Shown: positions 1-8,003 of the stretch, in pieces
Layout of the letters: each line of letters starts with the position of its first letter
Position numbering within the stretch: the stretch's first letter is position 1
Assembly (NCBI GenBank): GCA_963617965.1
Contig: CAVEQO010000001.1
Coordinates: 1 to 64,000, forward strand
Direction of reading: 5' to 3'
Length of the DNA stretch: 64,000 nt
Source: UBA6382 sp963617965
Lineage (GTDB): Bacteria; Bacteroidota; Bacteroidia; Bacteroidales; Bacteroidaceae
Position numbers and translations under genes: made by a program
The notes under the pieces: model-generated
What the model was told of the DNA's origin: nothing
What the model saw: only the letters and a program-made list of their open reading frames with translations
Databases searched by the model: none

Positions 1-109
1 TCCGGGGAGCAATTCCACGGGACCCCCTTTTTCGTGCCATGGAGGAACGGGACTCTGCACCCGGACAAGCCAAAGCGCAGTTTGCAACCAGGTTGCACGT
101 GCTTTTGTA

Positions 110-117
110 TACCTTTG
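110..117 (+). promoter_or_regulatory. -7 element upstream of the efflux operon
   Basis: TACCTTTG matches the Bacteroidetes -7 consensus TAnnTTTG and lies about 42 bp before the chosen start of the adaptor gene. No well-placed TTTG was found at the usual 19-20 bp upstream, so this is a moderate call. Nothing else was recognised in bases 1-159. Confidence 0.45.
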
Positions 118-159
118 CAGCGCAAAACACGAAACCATACGTTTTTGCAGACAATAACT

Positions 160-1305
160 ATGAGAATCCCGAAACCAACGGCCGTGCCGACACTCCTGCT
201 AACTGCGTTCTTTACCTTTACAGCCTGTTCGCATACGGACAAACACAACCATTCGGAAGAAAGAGAGACAGAAGAGCATTCCTCTGGCAACATTTTTCTT
301 GATCCGGTGAAAGCCGAGGCCGCCGGTATCAAGACAACAATTCTGGAACCGGGCGTTTTTCACGACGTAATCACGACAAGTGGAAGCATCGTCGCTGCCT
401 CGTGTGACGAGACTACCATCGTGGCTCCTGTCAACGGAATTGTCAGCCATTCACGCCATATCAGCGAGGGCATTGCCCTGCGGCAGGGCGAAATTCTTTA
501 TCATATAGCGTCAGACAAGCTCAAGGACGGTGACTACGCACAACGCGCACTCACCAACTACCTCGCCGCGAAGCGCGAGTATGACCGTACCAAGCCACTT
601 GTGGAGGACAAAATCATCTCCGAAAGGGAGTTCAACGCTATACGTGCCGAATACGACAATGCCACCATAGCCTACAATGCCGTCAAGTCTGTTTCTTCGG
701 CAAAGGGCATAACTATCACCTCGCCTGTCAGCGGCTATATGAAAGAGTGTCTTGTAAAGGACGGGGATTACGTGGAGACGGGTGCTCCTCTCATGGTGGT
801 CACGAAGAATCTGCATCTGTATCTGCGTGCCGAAGTCCCCGTGCGCTATTTCAGGGAGCTGGGCAAAATTTCCACTGCCAAATTCCGAACCCAATACAGT
901 GACCGTATCATAGACCTCAACGATGTCAACGGCAAACTGATGTCATCGGGCAAGTCGGCGGTAAGCACGTCTTCGTACATTCCCGTCACTTTCCAACTTG
1001 ACAACAAAGGCGACATCGTGGCCGGGACTTACGCCGAAATTTTTCTGGTCACAGGCGAGCGTCAGGGGGTCCTAAGTGTGCCGACCACAGCACTGACCGA
1101 AGAACAGGGTATATTTTATGTATACATCCGAACAGACAACAGTCACTATCGTAAACAGGAGGTTTCCATAGGGGCCACCGACGGTGAGCGAACGGAGATA
1201 ACACATGGTCTCAAGGGCGGTGAACGTATAGTGACCGCAGGAGCCGTCACCATAAAACTGGCAGCTGCCAGTAACGCCATTCCCGGGCACACCCACGAAC
1301 ACTAA
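160..1305 (+). CDS. RND efflux periplasmic adaptor (CusB/CzcB-type membrane fusion lipoprotein)
   Basis: This is the periplasmic adaptor of a tripartite heavy-metal efflux pump, linking the inner-membrane RND pump to the outer-membrane channel. The reading frame is open further upstream, but the ATG at 160 gives a lipoprotein signal peptide with the lipid-modified cysteine at residue 23 (FTFTAC). It also follows the -7 element at 110-117, so I take it as the start (381 aa). After the signal there is a His/Glu-rich linker, then biotinyl-lipoyl-like and coiled-coil hairpin segments (around residues 100-200) and a beta-barrel domain. The protein ends in a short His-rich tail (HTHEH), consistent with metal handling. 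The pump gene follows 18 bp later. The metal is unknown; copper/silver or zinc/cobalt/cadmium are the family's usual substrates. Confidence 0.88.
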   Translation: MRIPKPTAVPTLLLTAFFTFTACSHTDKHNHSEERETEEHSSGNIFLDPVKAEAAGIKTTILEPGVFHDVITTSGSIVAASCDETTIVAPVNGIVSHSRHISEGIALRQGEILYHIASDKLKDGDYAQRALTNYLAAKREYDRTKPLVEDKIISEREFNAIRAEYDNATIAYNAVKSVSSAKGITITSPVSGYMKECLVKDGDYVETGAPLMVVTKNLHLYLRAEVPVRYFRELGKISTAKFRTQYSDRIIDLNDVNGKLMSSGKSAVSTSSYIPVTFQLDNKGDIVAGTYAEIFLVTGERQGVLSVPTTALTEEQGIFYVYIRTDNSHYRKQEVSIGATDGERTEITHGLKGGERIVTAGAVTIKLAAASNAIPGHTHEH

Positions 1306-1323
1306 AGCAATTACGATACAACC

Positions 1324-4300
1324 ATGCTGAACCACATCATACGCTTTTCGCTCCGCAACAGGCTGCTCGTTGTCGTTGTGGCTGTCATCCTGACTGGGGC
1401 CGGCCTCTACTCAGCCGGCAATTCCGACATAGACGTGTTCCCGGATCTCAATGCCCCGACAGTGACCGTAATGACCGAAGCTAACGGGATGGCATCCGAA
1501 GAGGTGGAGCAGCTGGTCACCATTCCCATAGAGACTGCCGTCAACGGTGCGACGGGTGTCCGCCGCGTGCGCTCTTCCTCAACTACAGGTTTCTCGGTAG
1601 TGTGGGTGGAATTCGACTGGGGCACCGACATCTACATAGCCCGGCAAACTGTGGCCGAGAAACTGTCGGCGGTCAAGGAGAGGTTGCCCGACAATGCGGA
1701 CACGCCTGCCATCGGGCCGCAGTCTTCCATCTTGGGCGAATTGCTCATTGTTGGTCTCACGTCCGACAAGATTTCGCAGATGGACCTGCGCACCATTGCC
1801 GACTGGACGGTTCGCCCCCGTCTGTTCTCCGTCAAGGGGGTCGCTCAGGTATCCGTGCTTGGTGGCGACGTGAAAGAATACCAGATTCTCTTTGACCCTG
1901 GCAAAATGAGACACTATGGTGTCAGTCTGCAGGAAATGCTGTCTGCCGTGCGCAACATGAACAGCAACGTCAACGGCGGCGTGGTCAACCAGTACGGCAA
2001 TGAATACATCGTGCGCGGGATTGCGGCCACTGACAAAGTCGGTGAAATAGGGCGGTCTCTGGTGAAATCCGTCAACGGTTCGCCCGTATCCCTCGCTGAC
2101 ATAGCCGACATACGCATCGGGGCGCAGGAACCACGCCTTGGAAGCGCATCGGAAAGAGGCAAGCCGGCAGTGTTGCTCACCGTAACCAAACAGCCGGGGG
2201 CGAATACCCTCCAGCTCACCAGAGACCTTGAGAAAGTCCTGTCCGACATACGGCACAACCTGCCCGGCGATATACATTTCTCTACAGATTCGTTCCGGCA
2301 GTCACGTTTTATAGAGAGCAGTATAAGCAATGTGGGCAGTTCGCTGCTTGAAGGCTCCCTGTTCGTTGTCATAGTACTGGCCCTTTTTCTTGCCAATGCA
2401 CGCACTACCGTCATCTCGCTCATAACCATACCGCTGTCACTGCTTGTCACGGTAATGACTCTTCGGTGGTTCGGCATCACGATCAACACCATGACTCTCG
2501 GCGGTCTGGCCATAGCCATAGGTTCGCTTGTCGACGATGCCATTGTCGATGTGGAAAACGTGTGGCGCAAGCTGCGCACGGCCACCGGTGCGGCGGACAA
2601 GATGAGGATTGTATGCGAAGCCTCGTGCGAAGTGCGCGTTCCCATACTCAATTCTACGCTCATCATTGTGGCGAGTTTCCTGCCCCTGTTCTTCCTCAGT
2701 GGCATGGAGGGCAGGATGCTAATTCCGCTGGGCATATCGTTTATCACCGCCCTCTTTGCCTCAACGGTGGTGGCTCTCACCCTCACCCCCGTGATGTGCA
2801 GTTATCTGCTCACGTCCGACAAACTGAAACTCAGCGAAAAGAAAGAAGCTCCGCTTGTAAGGTGGCTCAAAGACCGATATTCCAGACTGCTGCTGTTTGC
2901 GCTTGACCACAAAAGGGGTGTCATCGGTATCACCGCATGCTTGCTTGTGGCGGCTCTGGGAATGTTCTTTACTCTTGGGCGCACATTTCTTCCTCCGTTC
3001 AATGAGGGGTCGTTTACCATCAACGTAAGCACCCTGCCGGGTGTGTCGCTTGAAGAATCCGACAAGATAGGTCTTCAGGCAGAGAGGATTCTTCTGTCCA
3101 TACCGGAAATAAAGACCGTGGTACGCAAGACCGGACGAGCCGAACTGGATGAACACGCATTGGGGGTCAACGTGTCTGAACTTGAAGCCCCATTTGAACT
3201 CGGAGACCGTACGCACGGGGAACTTCTGCACGACATCAGGGAGAAACTCTCTGTCATAGTAGGGGCTAATATTGAAATAGGACAGCCTATCAGCCATCGT
3301 ATTGACGCAATGCTCAGCGGTACGCGGGCTAACATCGCCATCAAGCTTTTTGGTCCGAACCTCAACCGCCTGTTCACGTTCGGCAACAGGATAAAGGAGA
3401 TCATCGAAGATGTTCCCGGAATAGCCGACCTCAACGTGGAGCAGCAGATAGAGCGGCCGGAACTCAAGATAACGCCAAACCGTGAGATGCTGCTCCGGCA
3501 GGGCATACCGCTGCCCGAATTCAACGATTTCGTTACCACCGCCCTGGCAGGGCAAACCGTGGCGCAGGTCAACGAGGGAGGCAAGGCTTTCAGCATTGTG
3601 GTGAAAAGCAACAGGAAAAGCCGCAGCACCATCGAGGAAATACGCAGTCTCCTGATAGACACCGATGACGGGCGCAAGATTCCTCTGGCAGACGTGGCAG
3701 ATATAACTTCATCAATGGGCCCCAACACCATCGGCCGCGAGAATGTAAGCCGAAAAATTGTTGTCAGTGCCAATTGCAGCGGACGTGACCTTGGCAGTGT
3801 TGTCAGAGACATAAAGGAAGCCGTAGACAGACGGGTTTCCCTGCCCGAAGGCTACCACATAGAATATGGCGGTCAGTTTGAAAGCGAACAGGCGGCCAGT
3901 CGCACCCTGATGCTCGCATCCATTGTCAGCATTGTCGTCATTTTCCTTTTGCTCAACGCCCAGTTCCGCAATCCGCATGAGAGTGCGGTCATATTGCTCA
4001 ACTTGCCGCTGGCGCTCATTGGCGGCATCTTCGCTCTGGTGCTGACATCGGGCACCCTGAGTATTCCCGCCGTCATCGGTTTCATCTCGCTTTTCGGCAT
4101 AGCCACACGCAACGGAATGCTTCTCATCACGGAGTACAACCGCCTGTGTGCCGACCGGACTTTGTCGTTGCGCCAGTGCGTCATGACCGGTTCGCTTGAC
4201 CGCATGAACCCCATCATCATGACGGCGCTCACATCGGCTCTTGCCCTTATTCCTCTTGCCGTGCGCGGCAGTTTGCCAGGCAACGAGATACAGAGTCCTA

Positions 4301-4410
4301 TGGCAAAGGTCATACTCGGAGGGTTGCTCACATCCACTTTCCTCAACGCATTTGTCATTCCCGTAATATACGAATGGAAACACAACAGAAACAACACCGC
4401 GAAACAATGA
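1324..4410 (+). CDS. CusA/CzcA-family heavy-metal efflux RND pump
   Basis: This is an inner-membrane proton-driven pump exporting heavy-metal ions. At 1028 aa it has the usual length for the HME-RND family. It shows the N-terminal membrane helix, the two large periplasmic loops and twelve predicted membrane segments in two halves. The TM4 motif GSLVDDAIVDVENV (around residues 400-415) carries the acidic residues expected for the proton relay. The second half carries FGIATRNGMLLI, typical of the family. It is the middle gene of a three-gene operon: 18 bp after the adaptor, and overlapping the TolC gene by 4 bp (ATGA). Neighbouring genes do not disclose the metal, and no metal-sensing regulator is visible in the window. 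Confidence 0.93.
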   Translation: MLNHIIRFSLRNRLLVVVVAVILTGAGLYSAGNSDIDVFPDLNAPTVTVMTEANGMASEEVEQLVTIPIETAVNGATGVRRVRSSSTTGFSVVWVEFDWGTDIYIARQTVAEKLSAVKERLPDNADTPAIGPQSSILGELLIVGLTSDKISQMDLRTIADWTVRPRLFSVKGVAQVSVLGGDVKEYQILFDPGKMRHYGVSLQEMLSAVRNMNSNVNGGVVNQYGNEYIVRGIAATDKVGEIGRSLVKSVNGSPVSLADIADIRIGAQEPRLGSASERGKPAVLLTVTKQPGANTLQLTRDLEKVLSDIRHNLPGDIHFSTDSFRQSRFIESSISNVGSSLLEGSLFVVIVLALFLANARTTVISLITIPLSLLVTVMTLRWFGITINTMTLGGLAIAIGSLVDDAIVDVENVWRKLRTATGAADKMRIVCEASCEVRVPILNSTLIIVASFLPLFFLSGMEGRMLIPLGISFITALFASTVVALTLTPVMCSYLLTSDKLKLSEKKEAPLVRWLKDRYSRLLLFALDHKRGVIGITACLLVAALGMFFTLGRTFLPPFNEGSFTINVSTLPGVSLEESDKIGLQAERILLSIPEIKTVVRKTGRAELDEHALGVNVSELEAPFELGDRTHGELLHDIREKLSVIVGANIEIGQPISHRIDAMLSGTRANIAIKLFGPNLNRLFTFGNRIKEIIEDVPGIADLNVEQQIERPELKITPNREMLLRQGIPLPEFNDFVTTALAGQTVAQVNEGGKAFSIVVKSNRKSRSTIEEIRSLLIDTDDGRKIPLADVADITSSMGPNTIGRENVSRKIVVSANCSGRDLGSVVRDIKEAVDRRVSLPEGYHIEYGGQFESEQAASRTLMLASIVSIVVIFLLLNAQFRNPHESAVILLNLPLALIGGIFALVLTSGTLSIPAVIGFISLFGIATRNGMLLITEYNRLCADRTLSLRQCVMTGSLDRMNPIIMTALTSALALIPLAVRGSLPGNEIQSPMAKVILGGLLTSTFLNAFVIPVIYEWKHNRNNTAKQ

Positions 4411-5561
4411 AGAAACTCCTGCTTTCCATACTCCTCATGGGTATCGTCTGCACTTTTTCACAGGGGCAGTCCGTTAACATAAACGCCGTAATGCGCTCCG
4501 TGGCTGACAACAACAAGCATCTAAAGGCCTTGGCCCGGTCGAATTCCGCAACCATCATGGAGATGCGGGCGGAAAATGCGCCCGGTGCGACATCCGTGGA
4601 ATACAGCCCGTTTTTCCGCAGCGGAGCAGGGGGTATAGCCAGTAGCGAACTTGTCGTGTCGCAGGAGTTCAAGCTGCCGTCGGTCTATGCCGCCCGGAGC
4701 AAGTCCATCTCGCTCCGACAGGATGTCCTCGGCAAGGAGTATGGTCTCGCCCTTAGCAATCTTATGCTTGAAGTGCAGAACCTGTGCTATGATCTGCATA
4801 CGGCCATACAGACCGCCACTCTTGTCAACAGGCGCGTCAGTGCCGCAGATTCCTTGCTGTGTGTCTGCCGCAAACGGATACGGCAGGGTGACGCCACCGC
4901 CATGGAACTGAACAGGATAAGGATAGACAGTATGACCCTGCGGACAGAACTTATGAAAAACCGGGGCGATATCGCCCGGTTAAGAATTGCCTTGCAGGAA
5001 CTGGGGGCATCCGAAGAATCCCTCGGCACAGGCGGTTTTCCGGCAAACGGGTGCGGTGAAGTTCCCACTGTTCCGCAGGCGGCGGAACTTGCCCGGGCAA
5101 ACGCTGCGTTGCTGCAGGCGCGTCAGGAAACGGCTGCGGCAAAAAGCGAACTCCTGCCGACGGTTACCTTGGGCTATCGCCGCAATACCGAACTCCACGA
5201 GGTGTCAAACGGACCGCTCGTGGGATTGTCAATACCGCTGTTCTCAAACTCGCACAGAATAAAGGCTTCACGTCTCAGACAATCTGCCGCACAGCTTGAG
5301 GCAGAGTACGCCGAACACCGGCTCAATGCCCGGCGACAGACCCTGCAGGCCGAAGCCGAAACCCTGCAGCGGCAGCTTGCAGCCTACGACACAGTATTCA
5401 TGCGCCAAAGTCTGCAAACCCTCATGCGTGCAGTCACCGCCGGCGAATTGGGCATTGCCGAATACTACATTGAGTCTGCAAGGATTTACTCTGTCCTGCA
5501 AGACAGGCTTGTCAGCGAGAACCGCTACAATAAGGTTTTGGCAGAACTGCGGACTTTATAG
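4407..5561 (+). CDS. TolC-family outer membrane efflux protein
   Basis: This is the outer-membrane channel of the tripartite metal efflux system. The chosen ATG at 4407 overlaps the stop codon of the pump gene (ATGA) and begins a clear signal peptide (MKKLLLSILLMGIVCTFS). The upstream in-frame ATG at 4374 lies inside the pump gene and would hide the signal. The protein has 384 aa, shorter than typical E. coli channels, and shows long Ala/Gln/Glu-rich helical repeats (around residues 200-350) of the kind that form the periplasmic tunnel. The overlap implies translational coupling with the pump. The next gene is convergent only 35 bp away, and I see no terminator between them. Confidence 0.87.
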   Translation: MKKLLLSILLMGIVCTFSQGQSVNINAVMRSVADNNKHLKALARSNSATIMEMRAENAPGATSVEYSPFFRSGAGGIASSELVVSQEFKLPSVYAARSKSISLRQDVLGKEYGLALSNLMLEVQNLCYDLHTAIQTATLVNRRVSAADSLLCVCRKRIRQGDATAMELNRIRIDSMTLRTELMKNRGDIARLRIALQELGASEESLGTGGFPANGCGEVPTVPQAAELARANAALLQARQETAAAKSELLPTVTLGYRRNTELHEVSNGPLVGLSIPLFSNSHRIKASRLRQSAAQLEAEYAEHRLNARRQTLQAEAETLQRQLAAYDTVFMRQSLQTLMRAVTAGELGIAEYYIESARIYSVLQDRLVSENRYNKVLAELRTL

Positions 5562-5596
5562 GAGTATCGGTCTTTGTTTTGAGAGTGGGATTGCGG

Positions 5597-6709
5597 TTAT
5601 CCGACAATCCATTTTCCGCCGGGAATCAGAGAGACGGCTTTCACCGTCAGTGCGCTGCACAGGTAAGATATGACAGCAGTACAGGGAACGGCAAGCCAGA
5701 CGGGGACGAGAGGCTCAGCCGCATTGCCGTTGATGAAAGCCGCCGAGATAACGCTGAGGAAAAACATATGTACGAGATACATTCCAAAGGTAAGCTTGGC
5801 TGTGCCGGTGACAATCCGCGGGGCTTTTTCCTGTCTGATACACGTGAACATGAGAAATGCGCCAATGGTGGTGATCATCACGTTGGGCGTGCAGTACTCC
5901 CATGCCCACTCCAGCATGGTGCTGTCGACAAGAACTCCTGGTTCTGCCTTTATCCACCACGACCATGCGGTGAACGCCCCACCAACGATGAAACACGACA
6001 TTCCCACCAGCATGCGCTTGCGGACGCTCCATGCGAGATGAACCCGTATGTAGTGGGCGATGACCAGATAACCTATGTATCCGGAGCAGTAGTAGAGCAT
6101 ACCGAAATAGGGATTCCAGAAACACCATCCCCATAGATCCGCGCTGATGAAGCGCACTATCCATGGAATGGTGGTTGACAGGGCAAACAGCCCGATGAAC
6201 ACGCGCTCGTCGCGCGCTGTAGCTTTTTCAAGCCATGGCGACACCACAGGCATGATGAGATAGAGGGATATGAGCGGATACATGAACCACAGGTGTCCGG
6301 CCATGGTTGGAAACGTGAACGGCAGCATCTTCAGGTCGTGGAAAGCCTGCTCCCACGAGAGTTGTCCCCACAGCGGGGGCAGGAAGATGTAGAGCAGCAT
6401 GAACGACACCATTGGCGGCAGGATGCGCTTGAGCCTGTGTTTGTAGAATCCGCCCATGGTGACGCCCGGCTTGAGCGGCACGAGCAGAAAAGCGCTGACG
6501 GTCATGAACAGTGGAACGCTGAACCTCCCGAAGAAGCCGTCGTAGAGCGACACCCAAAAGCGTACTTCGCTGGTGGGAGCCATTGAAACCGGACTTGCCA
6601 GCCCCGATACAGCGGCGGCGTAGAAGCCTTCGCACGAGTGAACCAGCATGACCAAAAAACAAGCCACTACACGAATGTAGTCGATAAAAGCGATTCTGTT
6701 GTTGTCCAT
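5597..6709 (-). CDS. Acyltransferase family 3 membrane protein
   Basis: This is an integral membrane O-acyltransferase of the Acyl_transf_3 (OafA/WecH-like) family, which usually transfers acetyl or other acyl groups to sugars or exopolysaccharide. The N-terminal signature reads FIDYIRVVACFLVMLVHS, with the conserved His at the end of TM1. About ten membrane helices follow. I prefer the ATG at 6709 (MDNNRIAFIDYIRV, 370 aa) to the longer frame from 6799, because that extension is polar and overlaps the upstream gene. It lies 35 bp after the second acyltransferase and is probably co-transcribed with it. The substrate is unknown. Confidence 0.85.
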   Translation of the reverse strand: MDNNRIAFIDYIRVVACFLVMLVHSCEGFYAAAVSGLASPVSMAPTSEVRFWVSLYDGFFGRFSVPLFMTVSAFLLVPLKPGVTMGGFYKHRLKRILPPMVSFMLLYIFLPPLWGQLSWEQAFHDLKMLPFTFPTMAGHLWFMYPLISLYLIMPVVSPWLEKATARDERVFIGLFALSTTIPWIVRFISADLWGWCFWNPYFGMLYYCSGYIGYLVIAHYIRVHLAWSVRKRMLVGMSCFIVGGAFTAWSWWIKAEPGVLVDSTMLEWAWEYCTPNVMITTIGAFLMFTCIRQEKAPRIVTGTAKLTFGMYLVHMFFLSVISAAFINGNAAEPLVPVWLAVPCTAVISYLCSALTVKAVSLIPGGKWIVG

Positions 6710-6744
6710 ATACATTGATTGGAGTTTTGAAGTTTGTTGCGGTT

Positions 6745-7785
6745 TCAGTCTGCCCGTTGCGGCAGAACCTCCGGGTGTTTTTCCGGTTTTTGCCCCCATC
6801 TTCCGCTAAGCCACGGTACTTTTTCGAAATAGGGAACGAGCCATGAGCATACGGCAAACACGAGGATTATGGTCAGGATTGCATCGTTGGCGTGTCCTAT
6901 CATGGAATGGCGGTAGTACAGGTTGAGATGCCTTGCCAAGAACAAGACGGGAAAATGCAGCACGAAATACACCATGGAGTGTTCGCCGACAAAATTGACG
7001 AGCGGGACGCGCGGAATCCGCACGGATATGAACAGGCCTGACAGTCCGCACACGACGAGGGTCGTGTTGAAGACCGCACCCCAGGGGTTGCCGGTGAAGA
7101 GGTTGGAGTGCATGGTGTAGACTCCGTGCCAGCAGACATTGCCGACAGCGAACAGTGTCACGAGCGCAACAGACAGGATGAATGTCCGTCTGCGGCCGAG
7201 CCGGACAACAGCCAGATGCCAGCAGTGCCCCAGATAGAAGAAGAAAACGCCCATGAACACATTGCTTAGGTTGAGCCACAGCGGATTGCCCCAAGTATAC
7301 AGTACATATCCAATCATCGGAAATGAAACGGCCGCCAGCCGTAGAAGCCTGTTTTTGCCGATGAAATGCACGACAAGATACATGACGTAGAACGACAACA
7401 GGAACCACATGGGCGAATTGCCGTAGAAGTCGCTTGTCTTCCACAAGTGTGACCACTGGAACTTGAGCGGCGAGGCGGAATATCTTCCGCTGAGCAGCAG
7501 CGCAAAGACCCAGAACAGTGTCGCGCCGATCATGCCGCAGGTCACGTAGGGAACGAAAAGTCTTTTGGTGCGATCCTTGATGTAAGGCAACGTGGGACCG
7601 CCGACGGAACGGTTGAAATATCCCGCCTTGAAGAAGAAGAAACACATGAGGAAAAAACTCCAGTCCATGACCGCCTTCCACCATGGCTCGTGATTGAACC
7701 CCGTGAACTGTAGAGTGTGGAGCGTCACCATGCGGATGATGCATAGTCCGCACAGGAAGTCAAAAGTATGGTTGCGCCGCTTCAT
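6745..7785 (-). CDS. Acyltransferase family 3 membrane protein
   Basis: This is a second multi-pass acyltransferase of the same broad family as its downstream neighbour, but diverged. The TM1 signature is FDFLCGLCIIRMVTLHTLQF with the family His. The frame extends upstream to 7833, but the ATG at 7785 (MKRRNHTFDFL, 346 aa) fits the family start better. A -7 element (CAAAGGTA on the plus strand, 7794-7801) lies only about 8 bp before that ATG, so the mRNA may be nearly leaderless. It is probably the first gene of a two-gene operon modifying a surface glycan; that role is inferred from the family. Confidence 0.83.
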   Translation of the reverse strand: MKRRNHTFDFLCGLCIIRMVTLHTLQFTGFNHEPWWKAVMDWSFFLMCFFFFKAGYFNRSVGGPTLPYIKDRTKRLFVPYVTCGMIGATLFWVFALLLSGRYSASPLKFQWSHLWKTSDFYGNSPMWFLLSFYVMYLVVHFIGKNRLLRLAAVSFPMIGYVLYTWGNPLWLNLSNVFMGVFFFYLGHCWHLAVVRLGRRRTFILSVALVTLFAVGNVCWHGVYTMHSNLFTGNPWGAVFNTTLVVCGLSGLFISVRIPRVPLVNFVGEHSMVYFVLHFPVLFLARHLNLYYRHSMIGHANDAILTIILVFAVCSWLVPYFEKVPWLSGRWGQKPEKHPEVLPQRAD

Positions 7786-7793
7786 AAGCCGGG

Positions 7794-7801
7794 CAAAGGT
7801 A
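7794..7801 (-). promoter_or_regulatory. -7 element for the acyltransferase pair
   Basis: TACCTTTG on the minus strand matches TAnnTTTG. The expected start point lies within a few bases of the ATG at 7785, implying a very short or absent leader. Confidence 0.45.
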
Positions 7802-7920
7802 GTGATAAAAGCCGGAAAACGACACTTTGTCATCCCGGAATTCCCTTTCCCCTCGTGCGTGTTCCGGCGTTCCGGCAGAATTAGGAAACACCCGTATATG
7901 CTTTTTCTGAAATGATTTCA

Positions 7921-7928
7921 TAACTTTG
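7921..7928 (+). promoter_or_regulatory. -7 element for the calcium-type P-ATPase
   Basis: TAACTTTG matches TAnnTTTG exactly. It sits about 75 bp before the preferred start at 8004 and overlaps a possible TTG start at 7926, which argues against that longer frame. Confidence 0.6.
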
Positions 7929-8003
7929 CACCCGGTATGCCCATTGCCGCAGAACACAAGCCTGACAATGGCGGACGGAGCCGCAACCAATCACGAAAAC
8001 AAC

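Noticed and set aside
1..159. Possible end of an upstream gene or attenuator at the left edge
   Set aside because: No frame of coding quality ends here; only a -7-like motif at 110-117 could be supported.
7926..8003. TTG start of the P-ATPase at 7926
   Set aside because: It coincides with the -7 promoter element TAACTTTG, so it cannot lie in the mRNA transcribed from that promoter.
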